Source: Planctomycetota bacterium
Lineage (GTDB): Bacteria; Planctomycetota; GCA-002687715; DRQF01
NCBI GenBank assembly: GCA_015485455.1
Contig: WFTN01000460.1
Location: forward strand, 1-9,338
DNA length: 9,338 bases
Reading direction: 5' to 3'
Shown here: positions 6,933 through 9,338 of the stretch, one piece after another
Position numbering within the stretch: position 1 is the first letter of the stretch
Layout of the letters: every line of letters begins with the position of its first letter
Notes under the pieces: model-generated
Databases searched by the model: none
Told to the model about the DNA's origin: nothing
What the model saw: only the letters and a program-made list of their open reading frames with translations
Translations under genes and position numbers: made by a program

Positions 6933-8132
6933 ATGCGCAATTTCAATCCAATCGCACCGGCGACCAAAGTCGCATCGATTAAGTATGCCGTCCGTGACAT
7001 CCTGAGTGTGGCTGCTGAGGCCCAGGAGAAGGGCTTGGAGATGCTCTATCTCAACGTCGGAGACCCGAACATCTTCGACTTCGAGACCCCTGAGGTCATT
7101 GTGGAAGCGGCGTCGAAGGCATTGAGAGACAACAGGAATGGTTATGCCCCTTCTGATGGCATCCCTCAAGCATTGGAGGCGATTCGAGAGAATGCCGAAA
7201 AGGCCGGAATCCGGAGCATCCAAGATGTCTTCATCTCGAATGGCTGCAGTGAAGGAATTGAGATTGCTCTTTCCGCTCTGTGCAACGAAGGAGAGAATAT
7301 CTTAACGCCATCTCCTGGTTACCCCTTGTACACAGCCTTGGTGTCGAAGCTCTGTCTGGAGATGAACCCATACTTCTTAGATGAGAGCAATGGCTGGCAA
7401 CCTGATCTGGAAGACATGGCCAAACGGATCAACTCAAAGACCCGTGCTATTGTCTTGATTAACCCCAATAATCCGACGGGGAGCGTTTGCACCGAAGAGA
7501 CTCTCCGTGGCATCATCGCCTTGGCCAAGGAGCATAGCCTTTTGATTATCGCCGATGAGATTTACGGGGAGCTGACTTTGGACGGGGCTGTTCATATTCC
7601 TTTGGCGTCTTTGGACGCAGAGGTTCCAGTTCTGACTTTTGATGGTTTGTCGAAGGCGTTTTTGGCTCCGGGACTTCGTGTGGGATGGGGCGTTTTGAGT
7701 GGTGAGGAATCTTTGCTGCGGGATTATCGTGGGGCCGTGGCTCAGTTGTGTCGTGCTCGTTTGAGTTCCAATCACCCTCAGCAATATGCGATTCGGCCAT
7801 GTTTAAAAGACAAGAGTCACCTTCCTGCTTTACGGGAAAAGGTGGGGCGGAGGCGGGATATCACCGTAGAAATGCTCAATGCCGTCGATGGCATAAGCTG
7901 CGTTTCGCCTAAGGGTGCTTTTTATGCTTTTCCTCGTTTAGATGTACCTCAGGAAGAAGAGCAGGAATTCATTGCCAACATGATCCGTGCTACGGGCGTG
8001 GTGGTTGTTCACGGTGGTGGATTTGGCCAAAGGCCCAACACAGCTCATTTTCGCGTGGTGTTCTTGCCTCCTGAGGAGATCTTGAGAAAGGCCTACGGTA
8101 AAATCGGGGAATACGTCAAAACCCACCGATAG
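6933..8132 (+). CDS. Alanine aminotransferase-like PLP enzyme (class I/II fold)
   Basis: A 399-residue cytoplasmic fold-type I aminotransferase. It would interconvert amino and keto acids, most likely alanine plus 2-oxoglutarate to pyruvate plus glutamate, using pyridoxal phosphate. Key elements are IKYAVRDI (16-23), LNVGDPNIFDFETP (40-53), NGCSEG (103-108), NPNNPTG (177-183), ADEIY with D208 and Y211, the PLP lysine K241 in GLSKAF, GLRVGW with R249, and R374 in HFRVVFLPP as the likely substrate-carboxylate-binding arginine. All expected catalytic residues are present and the length is normal. The N-terminal LNVGDPNIFDF pattern and the VVVHGGGFGQ/HFRVVFLPP end recall the Pyrococcus AlaAT type and E. 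coli AlaA rather than aspartate aminotransferase AspC. The gene stands alone on the plus strand, 140 nt upstream of recA. Substrate assignment is by resemblance only. Confidence 0.9.
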   Translation: MRNFNPIAPATKVASIKYAVRDILSVAAEAQEKGLEMLYLNVGDPNIFDFETPEVIVEAASKALRDNRNGYAPSDGIPQALEAIRENAEKAGIRSIQDVFISNGCSEGIEIALSALCNEGENILTPSPGYPLYTALVSKLCLEMNPYFLDESNGWQPDLEDMAKRINSKTRAIVLINPNNPTGSVCTEETLRGIIALAKEHSLLIIADEIYGELTLDGAVHIPLASLDAEVPVLTFDGLSKAFLAPGLRVGWGVLSGEESLLRDYRGAVAQLCRARLSSNHPQQYAIRPCLKDKSHLPALREKVGRRRDITVEMLNAVDGISCVSPKGAFYAFPRLDVPQEEEQEFIANMIRATGVVVVHGGGFGQRPNTAHFRVVFLPPEEILRKAYGKIGEYVKTHR

Positions 8133-8272
8133 AACGAGATTTGGAGTGTTTGAAAAATTTCCTGGTCCGCTTTAGCCGTTTCTCGCGTCTTCATGTGTGA
8201 AAGGTGTCCCCAGTCGAATTTAGGCTGCTGGTGCTTACCTATGTCCCACTTGAAGAAAGCGAGTGCCTCAAT

Positions 8273-9338
8273 ATGGCTCGTAGTGCAAAATCACAAAAGA
8301 CAATGGCCGCCGCACCAGCGGACAACAAAGCCCGCGACTTGGCTCTTGACCACACCCTCCAGCAAATTGAAAAGCAATTTGGCACCGGGTCAATCATGCG
8401 CCTGGGGGAGGAGTTTCACCACAAAATCGATTGCATCCCATCTGGCGCCCTGTCGTTAGACTTGGCCATTGGAGGTGGACTACCCCAGGGGCGGGTGGTC
8501 GAGATCTATGGCCCTGAAAGTTCTGGTAAGACAACTTTAACTCTTCATGTCGTCGCCAATGCTCAGAAGAAGGGAGGCGTTTGCGCCTTCATTGACGCGG
8601 AGCATGCCCTTGACCCAGCCTATGCGAAGAAGCTCGGGGTCGATTTTGAGAACTTGTTGGTCTCCCAGCCTGACACGGGCGAACAAGCTTTAGAGATCAC
8701 TGAGATGCTTGTGCGGAGTCACGCTGTTGACGTCATCGTCATCGACTCTGTGGCAGCCTTGGTGCCCCGTGCCGAAATTGAAGGTGAAATGGGAGATAGC
8801 CATGTGGGTCTTCAAGCTCGCCTGATGTCTCAAGCTTTGCGGAAACTCACAGGTATCGTGGCCAAGAGCAATACTTGCATCATCTTCATCAACCAGATTC
8901 GTGAGAAGATCGGTGTGATGTTTGGCAGCCCTGAGACAACAGCCGGTGGCCGCGCCCTTAAATTCTACTCCTCGGTTCGTTTGGATATCCGTCGGATTGG
9001 TCGAATCACCGACCGAGATTCCGTGGTTGGCAACCGCACCAAGGTCACAGTGGTGAAGAACAAAATTGCCCCACCTTTCCGTGTGGTTGAGTTTGACATC
9101 ATGTTCAACGAGGGGATTTCTCTGGTTGGCGATATCTTAGATCTCGGTGTTGAGAATAAAATCGTCGATAAGAGCGGCTCCTGGTATTGCTACGGCGATA
9201 CACGGCTAGGTCAGGGGCGAGAGAAAGCCAAGCAATTTCTCCGAGATAGCCCTGACCTGATCGAAGACATTCGTGAAAAACTTCTCGATAAGCTCGATCC
9301 GAAGCGCCAAGCCAAGGAAGAGAAACCGGTTCAAAAAG
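8273..9338 (+). CDS. recA: Recombinase RecA (3' end cut by window)
   Basis: RecA forms ATP-dependent filaments on single-stranded DNA, drives homologous pairing and strand exchange in repair, and stimulates LexA self-cleavage where LexA exists. The window shows 355 codons without a stop, so nearly the whole protein is present. The segment [13 protein letters not shown] (33-45) opens the core. Walker A is GPESSGKT (80-87), followed by [11 protein letters not shown] (105-115) and the Walker B strand [20 protein letters not shown] (152-171). Loop L1 includes [20 protein letters not shown] (171-190) and loop L2 lies in [21 protein letters not shown] (206-226). [10 protein letters not shown] (260-269) and [14 protein letters not shown] (304-317) complete the core and C-terminal domain. 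No intein or insertion interrupts it. The ATG at 8273 has only a weak GAG nine bases upstream. A short low-complexity N-terminal extension (1-22) precedes the conserved region. No recognisable SOS box lies upstream. Confidence 0.98.
   Translation, partial: MARSAKSQKTMAAAPADNKARDLALDHTLQQIEKQFGTGSIMRLGEEFHHKIDCIPSGALSLDLAIGGGLPQGRVVEIYGPESSGKTTLTLHVVANAQKKGGVCAFIDAEHALDPAYAKKLGVDFENLLVSQPDTGEQALEITEMLVRSHAVDVIVIDSVAALVPRAEIEGEMGDSHVGLQARLMSQALRKLTGIVAKSNTCIIFINQIREKIGVMFGSPETTAGGRALKFYSSVRLDIRRIGRITDRDSVVGNRTKVTVVKNKIAPPFRVVEFDIMFNEGISLVGDILDLGVENKIVDKSGSWYCYGDTRLGQGREKAKQFLRDSPDLIEDIREKLLDKLDPKRQAKEEKPVQK

Noticed and set aside
6638..7223. Minus-strand ORFs of 120-121 residues over the start of the aminotransferase gene
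   Set aside because: They overlap the strong aminotransferase coding frame or the structured intergenic region and have compositions typical of antisense shadow frames.
8133..8272. Search for an SOS box or a promoter upstream of recA
   Set aside because: No good match to CTGT-N8-ACAG, GAAC-N4-GTTC or TTAC-N3-GTAA was found. A TTGAAA at 8150 has no convincing -10 hexamer at the right distance.
8193..8459. Plus-strand 88-residue ORF across the recA start
   Set aside because: It is out of frame with recA, whose conserved sequence covers most of its span.

Overview
The window holds six protein-coding genes, two of them cut by the window edges. The bacterium is unidentified. It has moderate GC and dense gene packing. 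recA and an alanine aminotransferase-like gene indicate a chromosomal location. The RecA sequence looks like those of Gram-negative environmental lineages (PVC or deltaproteobacterial-like groups), but this placement is a weak impression. No insertion sequence, tRNA, rRNA, CRISPR array, phage gene or plasmid function is visible.

Layout: positions 2-724 (+) encode the C-terminal part of a peptidase S41-like protein that seems to lack the catalytic Ser/Lys pair. It converges on a three-gene minus-strand cluster that reads from 6539 down to 762. The order of that cluster is (i) an AlgI-type MBOAT membrane O-acyltransferase, (ii) a very large (about 1134 aa) membrane-anchored protein with two SGNH-hydrolase-like domains separated by a probable beta-propeller, and (iii) a homocysteine S-methyltransferase (mmuM). 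The three genes are very tightly packed (11-nt gap or 3-nt start/stop overlap, then a 1-nt gap) and are probably co-transcribed and translationally coupled. A divergent region of about 390 bp follows (6540-6932). On the plus strand it contains a pair of mutually exclusive RNA hairpins, and on the minus strand a possible 61-codon small gene. After it, on the plus strand, come an alanine aminotransferase of the Pyrococcus AlaAT/AlaA type (6933-8132) and the start of recA (8273 to the window end).

How the genes may work together: an MBOAT paired with an SGNH protein is the established arrangement of extracellular polymer O-acetylation systems (AlgI with AlgJ/AlgX, PatA/PatB, DltB/DltD). By inference, this MBOAT moves an acyl group across the inner membrane and the SGNH protein transfers it to a cell-surface glycan in the periplasm. 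The tandem-SGNH/propeller layout of the partner is not one I recognise from a characterised system and is the main point of interest. The attached homocysteine methyltransferase has no obvious role in acylation and may simply ride on the same transcript.
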